Assembly (NCBI GenBank): GCA_905234125.1
Contig: CAJOGQ010000009.1
Coordinates: 1 to 50,394, forward strand
DNA from: an uncultured Bacteroidaceae bacterium
GTDB taxonomy: Bacteria; Bacteroidota; Bacteroidia; Bacteroidales; Bacteroidaceae
DNA: 50,394 nucleotides
Direction: 5' to 3'
Shown piece after piece: positions 23,057-35,100 of the stretch. Below the pieces are notes generated by a model. The model was not told the DNA's origin and ran no database searches. It was given only the letters and a program-made list of their open reading frames with translations. The translations under genes and the position numbers were made by a program. Position 1 is the first letter of the stretch. Every line of letters starts with the position of its first letter.

Positions 23057-25105
23057 ATGAAGAAACTACTTTCGATTCTTTTCTCATTCTGTGCCCTCAC
23101 AGCGTCGGCTCAGAATCCGTATCTCCCACTTTGGGAGCATCTGCCTGATGGTGAACCTCGTGTGTTTGAGGATCCAGACAATCCAGGCAAGTATCGTGCC
23201 TACATCATTGGTTCGCACGATGTGACCTACACAGCTTATTGTGGTAATGATGTGCGCATGTGGTCTGCTCCTGTTGAAGACCTCAGCCAGTGGCGTGATG
23301 AAGGTCCCATCTTCTCTCATTATGTAGATGGCCGTTGGGACACCATGTATGCTCCAGACCTTGTAGAGGTGAAAGACAAGACTACAGGCAAAAAGACCTA
23401 TTGGCTCTATCCCCACTCTCGTGGATGGCGTCGCACTCCTATGGTATGTAAGGGTGATCGTCCTGATGGTCCTTTCACTCCTGTCAACCTCACTCCTGAT
23501 GGCCGTCAGTGTGTGGAGGGTTCTCTGATTGACTTCGACCCCTCAGTGTTCATTGAGAACATCACTGACAAGAAAGACCCTGACTTCGACAAGGGTTATC
23601 GTGCTTATGTGTTCTATGGTTTCCAGCACTCTACAGCTGTTGAACTTGACCAGAACACCATGTATTCCAAGCGTCCAGGTACTGACCCCATTGACCCCTT
23701 CATCCCTGCCAGCAGTGCTGATGGTCGTCTGCTCGATAGGGCTGGTAGTGAGTATAAGGCACTCTACAAGGGTCAGAATCCTCTCGATTTCAACTTCTTC
23801 GAGGCTTCTTCCATCCGTCAGGTGGGTAACAAGTATGTGATGGTGTTCTCTGGCTACAGCGGTAAGGAATATGGACTGGGCAACACCAACTCTGCTCTTC
23901 GTTATGCCTTTGGTGATTCTCCTCTGGGTCCTTGGCGTTCAGGTGGTGTGTTGGTTGACTCTCGTGGTGTAGTCCTCAACGAGGATGGTTCCAAGCTGAT
24001 CACCACCAATGCAGGTCACAACACGCATGGTTCTTTGCAGGAAATCAATGGTCAGTGGTATGTGTTCTATCACCGTCCTCCACGTGGTTTTGGTAATGCT
24101 CGTCAGGCTATGGTTGCTCCCGTCAAGATTACATGGGACAAAAAGCCCGTTGCTCAGGGTGGGGTAGTGAAGATTACTGGTTACGACCCCTACACCAAGG
24201 ATAATGAGTGGACAGCCAAGGCTTCTGATGGCAACAACTACACAGGTGCTGAGGTGACTTCTGAGGGCTTCCAGATTTTTGGTCTTCCTCCTTACGCTTA
24301 CTATTCTGCCGGTTTGGCTTGCTTCATGTATGGTCCTAATGCCAATCAATACATGCAGGACAACCACGATGTGTGGAACAACTCCATGGATCTCGCTGGC
24401 ATTCAGAATGGTGGTATCATTGGTTTCAAATACTTTGGTTTTGGTGGTCTCGCTCAGGACACCAAGGGTGTGAAGGCTTTCGAAGGTACAAAGAAGGGTG
24501 ACAATACCAAGATTGGTCTCAATCTCACACCCAGCGGAAAGGGTGCTTTCAAGATTCACGTTAAGTTGGATGATCCTTGGAAAGGTCAGGAAATTGCTGT
24601 GGTGGATGTAGCTGCTAATGCAGAACAGAAAGCGTCAGTATATTATGCTGATGTAGCTGCTGTGGAAGGTCTTACAGGCAAGCGTGCCATCTATCTCGTT
24701 GCTGAAGGTCCTGAAATTCAACAGCCAGAACAGCCCCAGGGTCGTCCTCAGTGGGGTGGTGGAAGACCTCAGCAGGGTCAGCAGCGTCCACAGGGTCTTT
24801 TCGACCTTCATGGAATCAGCTTCTCCAAGGGTGCTCAACACTTGGCTCCTGTTGTACCTACAGTCACCATCTCTGTGGATGGCAAGGAAATCAAGATGCC
24901 AACAGCGCCTATGTTCTCAACCAATGACAATGGTTACATGATGGCCAACAACTATCAGGCATACGCTCCTCTCAAGGACAACTCTGTCATTGAGGCTAAG
25001 GCTTCCGTTCCAGGTGTTACCTTCGAGATTGGTAAGGTTGCCAATGAGCGTGCTGTGGTGAAGGCTACTTACAACGGTATGACCAAGAACTTCTTGATCA
25101 ACTGA
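23057..25105 (+). CDS. GH43-type glycosidase with C-terminal carbohydrate-binding-like region
   Basis: Secreted glycosidase-like protein of 682 residues, signal peptide MKKLLSILFSFCALTASAQ. The five-bladed propeller domain (about 20-375) has the likely catalytic base in 'FEDPDNPGKY' (Asp39/41), 'MYAPDLVEV', a pKa-modulating Asp161 in 'DFDPSVF' and a general acid Glu259 in 'FNFFEASSIRQVGNKYVMVF'. Residues 385-575 are beta-rich and resemble a CBM6-type module, interrupted at about 555-582 by a Pro/Gln/Gly/Arg-rich insert. A further domain closes the protein. GH43 enzymes of xylan systems are beta-xylosidases or alpha-L-arabinofuranosidases; I cannot set the subfamily. Last gene of its operon, followed by a terminator. 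Confidence 0.85.
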   Translation: MKKLLSILFSFCALTASAQNPYLPLWEHLPDGEPRVFEDPDNPGKYRAYIIGSHDVTYTAYCGNDVRMWSAPVEDLSQWRDEGPIFSHYVDGRWDTMYAPDLVEVKDKTTGKKTYWLYPHSRGWRRTPMVCKGDRPDGPFTPVNLTPDGRQCVEGSLIDFDPSVFIENITDKKDPDFDKGYRAYVFYGFQHSTAVELDQNTMYSKRPGTDPIDPFIPASSADGRLLDRAGSEYKALYKGQNPLDFNFFEASSIRQVGNKYVMVFSGYSGKEYGLGNTNSALRYAFGDSPLGPWRSGGVLVDSRGVVLNEDGSKLITTNAGHNTHGSLQEINGQWYVFYHRPPRGFGNARQAMVAPVKITWDKKPVAQGGVVKITGYDPYTKDNEWTAKASDGNNYTGAEVTSEGFQIFGLPPYAYYSAGLACFMYGPNANQYMQDNHDVWNNSMDLAGIQNGGIIGFKYFGFGGLAQDTKGVKAFEGTKKGDNTKIGLNLTPSGKGAFKIHVKLDDPWKGQEIAVVDVAANAEQKASVYYADVAAVEGLTGKRAIYLVAEGPEIQQPEQPQGRPQWGGGRPQQGQQRPQGLFDLHGISFSKGAQHLAPVVPTVTISVDGKEIKMPTAPMFSTNDNGYMMANNYQAYAPLKDNSVIEAKASVPGVTFEIGKVANERAVVKATYNGMTKNFLIN

Positions 25106-25199
25106 TTAGACAGAAATTTTGTTTTTCATTAATATTTATAAATTGTTATAATTAGAATTCGTATTTAGATTTAGGTTAGTAAAAGATTGTTATTTCTGG

Positions 25200-25234
25200 G
25201 CGGCACGGACAGTGATGTTAGTGCCGTCTTTTTT
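25200..25234 (+). terminator. Intrinsic terminator of the GH95-GH43 operon
   Basis: Stem CGGCAC / GTGCCG with a 14-nt loop, followed by TCTTTTTT, 95 bp after the GH43 stop codon. Confidence 0.75.
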
Positions 25235-25245
25235 ATATGGATAAC

Positions 25246-25473
25246 AAAAAAGCTTCCCTTCTCACGAAGGAAAGCCCTTTTGCTTACTAACTAATTACTA
25301 ATCATAAAACTATCTAATACTAACCATTTATTAACTACAATGTTTACGTCGATACGAAAACAATGACAAACCTTTATGAATCCAATCTATTTTACCTTGT
25401 GCTTTATGAGTCCAACCTAATTATACCTTATTATGAGTCCAATCTAATTACCTTGTGTCTTGTGTTCTAAATT
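25246..25473 (-). ncRNA. Putative leftward small RNA A (about 228 nt)
   Basis: No open frame of note. A minus-strand -7 box TACCTTTG (25480-25487) would start a transcript near 25474 that ends in a 10-bp hairpin (25252-25275) with a GTGA loop and six T (25246-25251). On the plus strand the hairpin lacks a T tract, so it serves leftward transcription. The 40012-side unit (39991-40081) has the same promoter block and the same hairpin with compensatory changes. Three tandem 27-30-bp repeats lie inside. Could regulate the flanking xylanolytic genes; no target is proven. Confidence 0.5.
25373..25457. repeat. Three tandem 27-30-bp repeats
   Basis: Units at 25373-25402, 25403-25430 and 25431-25457 share TTATGAgTCCAAtCTA and an ACCTTgTG end. 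They lie within the putative small RNA, which would therefore carry UUGGACUCAUAA-like segments three times. Confidence 0.8.
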
Positions 25474-25479
25474 CTGGTG

Positions 25480-25487
25480 CAAAGGTA
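25480..25487 (-). promoter_or_regulatory. -7 box of putative small RNA A
   Basis: TACCTTTG on the minus strand, followed by CACCAG; the flanking block TTCTGGTGCAAAG-TACGGA is conserved at 40079-40098. Confidence 0.5.
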
Positions 25488-25574
25488 CGGAGTTTTTGCG
25501 AGACAGGCTTTTTTTTATGTTTCGTATGTTTTCTTGAATGTTTCATGTTGAAAATTTCTTGCTGATTGGCTTCT

Positions 25575-25620
25575 TTTGTCGTGACAAATGTATCAAAACA
25601 GCAATAGGATGTAACATCCT
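25575..25620 (+). promoter_or_regulatory. Two palindromes upstream of the GH43-xylanase promoter
   Basis: TTTGTC-GT-GACAAA (25575-25588) and AGGATGT-A-ACATCCT (25606-25620) are perfect inverted repeats, the second ending 26 bp before the -7 box, at the place of the -33 element. Candidate regulator sites; the protein is unknown. Confidence 0.5.
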
Positions 25621-25646
25621 TGCAAATCGTTCCTGTGATTTATGCT

Positions 25647-25654
25647 TACCTTTG
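25647..25654 (+). promoter_or_regulatory. -7 box of the GH43/GH10-CE1 operon
   Basis: TACCTTTG followed by CACATG, exact consensus, 57 bp before the GH43 start; no TTTG at the proper distance. Confidence 0.65.
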
Positions 25655-25711
25655 CACATGAATTAACCAATTCGAACAAAATTTATCCAAAAATAATCAA
25701 AACTTATCAAG

Positions 25712-29615
<3,904 letters not shown>

Positions 29616-29640
29616 TACTTGCTGACTTAAAACCCAAAAA

Positions 29641-29670
29641 GGAGCATCCATTCGGGTGCTCCTTTTCTTT
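29641..29670 (+). terminator. Intrinsic terminator of the GH43/GH10-CE1 operon
   Basis: Nine-bp stem GGAGCATCC / GGGTGCTCC with loop ATTC and one T-G wobble, followed by TTTTCTTT. Confidence 0.85.
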
Positions 29671-29708
29671 TGTTCTGTGTTCAGTTTACTGATTTATACC
29701 CCTCCATT

Positions 29709-29876
29709 GCCAAGCGCCAAATTAGCCAAAAGCCAAATAAGAAAATAAGGCGATTTCACTCCCTATTATATTTATATATATATTATAGGGATATAAGTAA
29801 ATGGATAGGAACTATATAATATATAATCTCAGTCCATGAAATCCTTATTTGGCGTTTGGCGTTTTGGCATTTTTGC
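29709..29876. repeat. Imperfect inverted repeat rich in GCCAAA beside the transposase
   Basis: Left arm 29709-29757 contains GCCAAGCGCCAAATTAG, then GCCAAAAGCCAAATAAG and GATTTCA. The right arm 29836-29876, read on the other strand, contains GCCAAAACGCCAAACG, then GCCAAATAAGGATTTCA. The left arm has a 10-bp insert before GATTTCA. Between them is a smaller AT-rich palindrome (29761-29790, CCCTAT...ATAGGG). The position 3' of a REP-associated-type transposase suggests a mobile-element end or REP-like palindrome. Confidence 0.65.
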
Positions 29877-29899
29877 ACAAGTAACCACCATCAAAAATG

Positions 29900-30955
29900 T
29901 TAGCCACCGTGAGAAAGGCGTAAGCCTTTTACAGCCACATTGGTGGTATGGCTGATGCTACAAATAACCTCGGCCAGATGGTTGAGGTAATGGAAACGAT
30001 CGTAAGCACTTTCAAAGGTGGGCATGTCCTCAGGCCACGGGGCTAAAATAAGTAGCGAACCTGTGGCACATGCCTCGAAGCGAGTGCGCTCTGGCTTCCA
30101 GTATTTGCCAATTGGCTCGGCTTGTACGTGTATCAGGCGAAGCTTTTGTTCCAATGCCATGTTCTTTATCCGCTTCTCGCATTCTGAAATGCCAGGAGTC
30201 ACCAGCACGTCTCCACTCTTAGCAGCAGAAATCAGACGGTCGCACGTTGTTTTCCAGAAATCGGTGTTTTCTGTGGGTATGCCATTGGTACGGCGGTGGA
30301 AGAACACTTGGTGCTTTTCAGGCTGACGAAGCAATAGCATATTGCCGAAGGCACTGTAGCGGATACCGCCAATGACAATGCAGAGGGCACGCTGAAACAG
30401 GTCTGGATATTCATGACGCATCATGAAACGGCGTGGATTGTCACGGAGGTAGTGCTTCCAATTCCCCAGTTGTCTGTCGCGCATGAGGATATGATCGTTG
30501 TAGTTAGGCTCGAAGAGGGATGGGCGCGATGTTTCTCCTGAAGCTGATGCCTCAGGCACGGTGGCACACTCTGAACGAGGTGCAGTTGCTTCTGATAATT
30601 GCCACCAAGCACGACTGACACCGCCCTTAAATGCGCCGATGATGATACCAAGGTGCTTGCCTTTGGGTAATGGTTCGTTGATGCGGACAATCAAGTGCAG
30701 GTGGTCTGGCATAAGGCATACCTGCCAAATGTCCACCATCGGAAAGTGATGGTGTATCTTCGGGATCTCATGGCTCAGCACAGCCTGCCCAAGCGCTGAT
30801 GGTTGGAGGTGAGGTGCTTCGCCACCAGCTTTCGTGCTTCCGACAATCTCGCCAAAGACTAGTCGCCTGCCTGCAACCACCATGGTCACCTCGTATGTTC
30901 CTGGCACAGCGTAGTTATGCCCATGCATGCGTCGTGTCTGACAGCTTTCGTCCAT
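29900..30955 (-). CDS. REP-associated-type Y1 transposase with extra C-terminal domain
   Basis: Single-strand DNA transposase-like protein of 351 residues. The N-terminal domain (about 15-185) has the RAYT/IS200-like features: 'GTYEVTMVVAGRRLVFGEIV', the HUH motif His85-x-His87 in 'VCLMPDHLHLIVRI', and 'FEPNYNDHILMRDRQLGNWK' then 'YLRDNPRRF', with Tyr152 a candidate nucleophile. Residues about 200-351 form a second domain, 'SGDVLVTPGISECEKRIKNM' and 'RFEACATGSLLILAPWPEDM', whose alternating strand/Gly pattern suggests a Rossmann-like nucleotide-binding (SLOG/DprA-like) fold; this is tentative. It has its own promoter at 31000-31031, and an imperfect inverted repeat lies 24 bp beyond its stop. 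Single gene, opposite to its neighbours. Confidence 0.82.
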   Translation of the reverse strand: MDESCQTRRMHGHNYAVPGTYEVTMVVAGRRLVFGEIVGSTKAGGEAPHLQPSALGQAVLSHEIPKIHHHFPMVDIWQVCLMPDHLHLIVRINEPLPKGKHLGIIIGAFKGGVSRAWWQLSEATAPRSECATVPEASASGETSRPSLFEPNYNDHILMRDRQLGNWKHYLRDNPRRFMMRHEYPDLFQRALCIVIGGIRYSAFGNMLLLRQPEKHQVFFHRRTNGIPTENTDFWKTTCDRLISAAKSGDVLVTPGISECEKRIKNMALEQKLRLIHVQAEPIGKYWKPERTRFEACATGSLLILAPWPEDMPTFESAYDRFHYLNHLAEVICSISHTTNVAVKGLRLSHGG

Positions 30956-30999
30956 CTTCTATTTGAGTTTCTATATAAACATCAATAAAATATTCTTGG

Positions 31000-31031
31000 C
31001 AAAGGTACGCATTTCTGATGAGAAAAACAAA
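31000..31031 (-). promoter_or_regulatory. Promoter of the transposase-like gene
   Basis: On the minus strand TTTG (31028-31031), 20 bp, TACCTTTG (31000-31007): full consensus. Confidence 0.75.
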
Positions 31032-31166
31032 CTTCTTTTCATGAAAAAGTAAGAAAGTCACTTAGTCACCTCTATTCTCTCCCCTCCAATAACGCACCCT
31101 TATCGCCAAATAACCCGCCTCCGCTGAGAAATACTCGTGCCTTATTGAAAAAAGATGCAGAATTGT

Positions 31167-31197
31167 TTTGCCCGTTAACAAATTTTCACTACCTTTG
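31167..31197 (+). promoter_or_regulatory. Promoter of the lipoprotein gene
   Basis: TTTG (31167-31170), 19 bp, TACCTTTG (31190-31197): full consensus, about 44 bp before the ATG at 31241, which excludes upstream in-frame starts. Confidence 0.8.
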
Positions 31198-31240
31198 CCT
31201 CACATTATTATATATAATAGCTAACTCTAACAGAAGAATT

Positions 31241-31873
31241 ATGAAGAGATTTTACTTTTTTGTGGTGATGGGAATGGCTCTGATGAGCTGTTTGTGGTCT
31301 TGCACAGGCAAGAAGTCGCAAGGAAATGGAACATCTGATGGGGACTCTCTGGCAATGGATGTCAAAGGTCAGGATGATGGGGTGGTGTGGCAGGATGTGA
31401 GCGATGAGGATGCCATCGCTTTCATTGAGGATTTCTACAGCCATGCACCAGAGGAACCTGGTTCCTATGATTGGGATGAGGACATCCTGAAGAAATATCT
31501 GGCTCCAGCTGTGTTGGACACGCTCCACGCGAAGGTGGATGTGTATAGCCCGGGTGGAGAGGCTAAGTATGCCACTTGGTTGTTGACAGGCATTGATGAC
31601 TCTGAACAGGTGTATGTGAGCCGTGAGAACTTTGAGACGAGGAGGGTGGAAGATGGACGTTACATCAAACGCTTTGAGGTGTATTATTGGGCTGACGGGA
31701 TGTTGGACGGTGTGCAGGAACTCTTCTACACGGTGAAGAGCAATGGTGAGCAGCTTTTCATCACTCAGATAGACAGTCTGGACGAAAGTGGAGCTCAACA
31801 GGTGTGGGATATGCTGGAGGAAAGGAACCGTTGGCGTGAGATGGAAGGCCAGGAGATGGAAGATGATGAATAA
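31241..31873 (+). CDS. Hypothetical lipoprotein
   Basis: 210-residue protein with lipoprotein signal (MKRFYFFVVMGMALMSCLWS followed by Cys21). After a low-complexity Gly/Ser/Asp segment there is an acidic alpha/beta domain: 'DEDAIAFIEDFYSHA' and 'LKKYLAPAVLDTLHAK', then 'RYIKRFEVYYWADG'. This pattern is seen in DUF3828-like lipoproteins, but the match is weak. The C-terminus is very acidic and Met-rich. Start at 31241 is fixed by the promoter at 31167-31197 and AGAAGAA before the ATG. It stands alone, with a terminator behind it. Function unknown. Confidence 0.8.
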   Translation: MKRFYFFVVMGMALMSCLWSCTGKKSQGNGTSDGDSLAMDVKGQDDGVVWQDVSDEDAIAFIEDFYSHAPEEPGSYDWDEDILKKYLAPAVLDTLHAKVDVYSPGGEAKYATWLLTGIDDSEQVYVSRENFETRRVEDGRYIKRFEVYYWADGMLDGVQELFYTVKSNGEQLFITQIDSLDESGAQQVWDMLEERNRWREMEGQEMEDDE

Positions 31874-31907
31874 CTGCCGGAAAAGGTGATAGACAACCTC
31901 TACAAGC

Positions 31908-31957
31908 ATGCCTTCGATTAGGGTGTAATCCCTATGGAGAAGGCATGTTTTATGTTT
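31908..31957 (+). terminator. Intrinsic terminator of the lipoprotein gene
   Basis: Two-part hairpin: outer stem CATGCCTTC / GAAGGCATG and inner stem TAGGG / CCCTA, followed by TTTTATGTTT. Confidence 0.75.
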
Positions 31958-32000
31958 CATTTATATGCTGAAAATGTCCATTTTGCTGAGAAAACACGTT

Positions 32001-32030
32001 TTGTAACCTATTGAAAAATGCTTGTAACCT
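32001..32030 (+). promoter_or_regulatory. 21-bp-spaced direct repeat upstream of the 1183-residue protein gene
   Basis: TTGTAACCT at 32001-32009 and 32022-32030, start-to-start 21 bp, ending 29 bp before the -7 box. Same spacing as the repeat before GH115 (11051-11086), different sequence. Candidate activator site. Confidence 0.5.
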
Positions 32031-32059
32031 TAAAAAAAGTGGGTTAGGGAAAATCTCCT

Positions 32060-32067
32060 TAACTTTG
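32060..32067 (+). promoter_or_regulatory. -7 box of the 1183-residue protein gene
   Basis: TAACTTTG followed by CATC, about 92 bp before the start codon; no TTTG at -33. Confidence 0.55.
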
Positions 32068-32159
32068 CATCGTGAATTCTTCGTGAAAACTCACAGAACG
32101 TGTTTACAACTTATTTATATTAACATTTTAATTTACCTAACTAAACAAACTTTTCGCTT

Positions 32160-35100
32160 ATGAAAAAGATTAACTTAATGATCGCAGTTGGTCTGTTGTT
32201 CTCTGCTTCCATGCAGGCTCAGACGACTATTGCATCTTTGGGCTTTGAAAATGGCGACACTAAGTACACTACGCCGTATGCTTATACGCCTGGTGGTACT
32301 TATGGTAACTGGGTCAACAAGCAGGACGCAGACCGTTGGACTGAGCCTTCAAACAAAGTGGTTCACTCTGGGGAGTACAGCATGTTGATGGAGAACTCCG
32401 ACAACTATGTTGGTAACTCTTGGGATCGTGGCTTCATGGTGGGTAACCTCAAGCTGACTCCCAACACAAGCTATCGTGTAAGCTTCTGGGTGAAAGCTGA
32501 CGGCACTTATTATGATGCTGAGTCTGGCAATGAACTGCCTACTCGCATCAAGTCTTCCATGTCCATCGGACGTGAGTATTGTGACATGGCCATCTGTATC
32601 GCCAATGGTACTCGCTATGAGTACAACTTCACTGGCTTTGATGGTGAATGGCGTCACATCTCTTACCTGACTTACTTCATCGACAAGGACACTCAGGATG
32701 AGTACTGCTACAACTACACGGGTCTGGAAGATCCTGATGGTAATGTGGTTTGGCCTCGTGGCGCAGCTTTCCCAGATGACTACTTCATGATCATCAACTG
32801 CTACAACCCTGGTGAGTATGTCCTCGACGACATCAAGATTGAAGCTGGTGTGACTTTCAATGAGGCTGCTTTCAGTGAGAATGGTATCCGTCTTGACTTC
32901 GGTTATGCTACCAACATCGCTGACTTGGCTAAGGCCAGTGAGAATGAAATCTTGTCTCTGCCCTCTTCTTGTGTGTCTGCAACCATCAACGGTAAGGCTG
33001 TTCCCGCTGCTTATGTGGAAGGTCAGAAGGATGGTTACCTCTATGTTTTCTTTGCTGACGATGTGGAACTGAAGGAGGAGGACGACATCAAGGTTAGCTT
33101 CACTCCTGCTGCTGACTGCCCAATCATCTACACAAGCCCCAAGCGTCCAAGTGCTGACGTGGAGAGCGAGATGAAGGTGCTTGCTTTCAGCAACGAAACT
33201 GCTTACTACAATAGTTCTATCGACGCTCTTCCAGCTGTGTATGGTGCTCCAAGAGTGGTTGGCTCTGTTCCTGAGAATGAAAGCTTCGAGCTCGATCCTA
33301 ACACATTGAAGAACATTGCTGTTACTTACGACAAGGAACTGAACCTTGATCACGCAAGTGCTACATTGTATCTGAATGGTGTGACAAGAGACTACACCGC
33401 TAACATGACTCTCTCTGATGACAAGAAGACCATCAACGTGGCTCTGCCCACTAAGTTGGCTGACAACGAGTACACTATGATTCTTTCAGGTGTGGAGAAC
33501 ATCTACGGTGTTGAGGCTACTGAGCCAACCAACATCATCTTCGCAATTGGTAAGGATAAGGATGACACTCAGTCTGAGGTTGTTTACGCTTCTGACTTCG
33601 ACAATGACATGACTGATGGTGTGCCTCCAGGTTGGAACACTTACAACGAGGCTGGTTATCACCTCTATGGCTTCAACGATGAGGAGCGCACTTCACAGTA
33701 CAACTATGGTTGGGGTGGCAACCCTGGCGGTGGTGGTACCCGTCTGTATGCTGGTTTCTCTGGCGACTTCAACAAGGCTATGTACTGGGGTTCTCGTGGT
33801 ACACCAGAAGGTTATGCTGAGTATGGTTCACTCGTGAAGGACTATCTGAATCCTGATGGTACGCTGAGTGATGACACTCCAGATGACATCCGTGAGACTG
33901 CTTTGTGGCTTGAGGCTCGCAAGTACAACATCAGCTTCTTGATGGCTGCTTGGAAGGGAGAACCTACCTTCACCTTCACCCTCGAAGACCTGGATGGCAA
34001 TGTATATGCTAAGTTTGAGGATTATCTCGCAGCTCCTAACGTGAATGGTGTGAACGGCGCAACTGTAACAGGCTCTGTTAAGTGTGAGGCTGACTTCACA
34101 GTGGATCATGAAGGTTACTACGTGCTTCGCTTCACAGCTGCTCCAGCTCAGTGGCAGGAGTATCTGCTGGCCAACGTGAAACTCATCACCATGCCATCTA
34201 AGGCTTCTTACTGGAAGAGCGAATTGGCTAAGAAGGTGGAAGAGGTTGAGCCAACTCTCGATGAGGCTGCTAACTCTGACTACGATGGTGCAACAAAGAC
34301 TGCTTTGAAGGAAGATATTGCAAAGGCTAAGGCTGGTGGTTTCACTTCTGGTACTCAGATCAGCTCACTCATTGCTGAACTCGACGAACTGAACACCAAG
34401 ATGAAGGCTCGTATTGCTAACATCGACAGTTATAGTGAAGCTGTGCTCGAGGCTCAGATGGCTATCGAAGAGCTGGATGAGAAGTATCTGGGTTCTGCTC
34501 TCGTAGCTGAGGCTCAGACTATCATCAACACATATAAGGATGTAGATTCTAAGTCTCTCTCTGACGAGGAACTCGCTGAGGTTGCTCCTGCCTTGACTTC
34601 TGCCATGAACAAGGTGAAGAACGCCAAGAGCGCTATTGACTACCTCACTTACGGTGTGCAGATGGCTGCTGAGACTGCTGCAATGTTTGGTGCTGATCCA
34701 ACAGCTGGTTACAACGCTACTTCTGATGACCGTGCTTTGGCTGACAACTACAACACTCTGGCTACCATCGCTCTCTATAAGAAGATTGCTAACGGTGAAG
34801 ACCTCTCTGATTACATGACTCTCCTCTATGACCTCAACAAGATTGATGACAACGCTGAGGAAGGTGATGAGAATTACGACGAAGAAGGTCACCCACTTGT
34901 GGCTAAGGGTATCGAATTCACTGGTTTCATCCAGAATCCTAACTTCTACACAATGGGTACTACTGAGACTCCTGACTTCACAGGTTGGATCTACGAGCCA
35001 ATCACTGTGACTGACGGCGAAGGCAACACAACTACTGGTTCTGCAAGAATGACTGCTACTGCAAGTGCAGATAACCCAGTGAACATCGCTTCTCTCAATG

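Noticed and set aside
25106..25711. A missing gene in the 600-bp gap between the two GH43 genes
   Set aside because: No credible frame on either strand; the gap is explained by a terminator, the small RNA candidate, and the promoter region of the next operon.
31145..31240. Longer start for the lipoprotein
   Set aside because: It would include the promoter; the lipoprotein signal starts at 31241.
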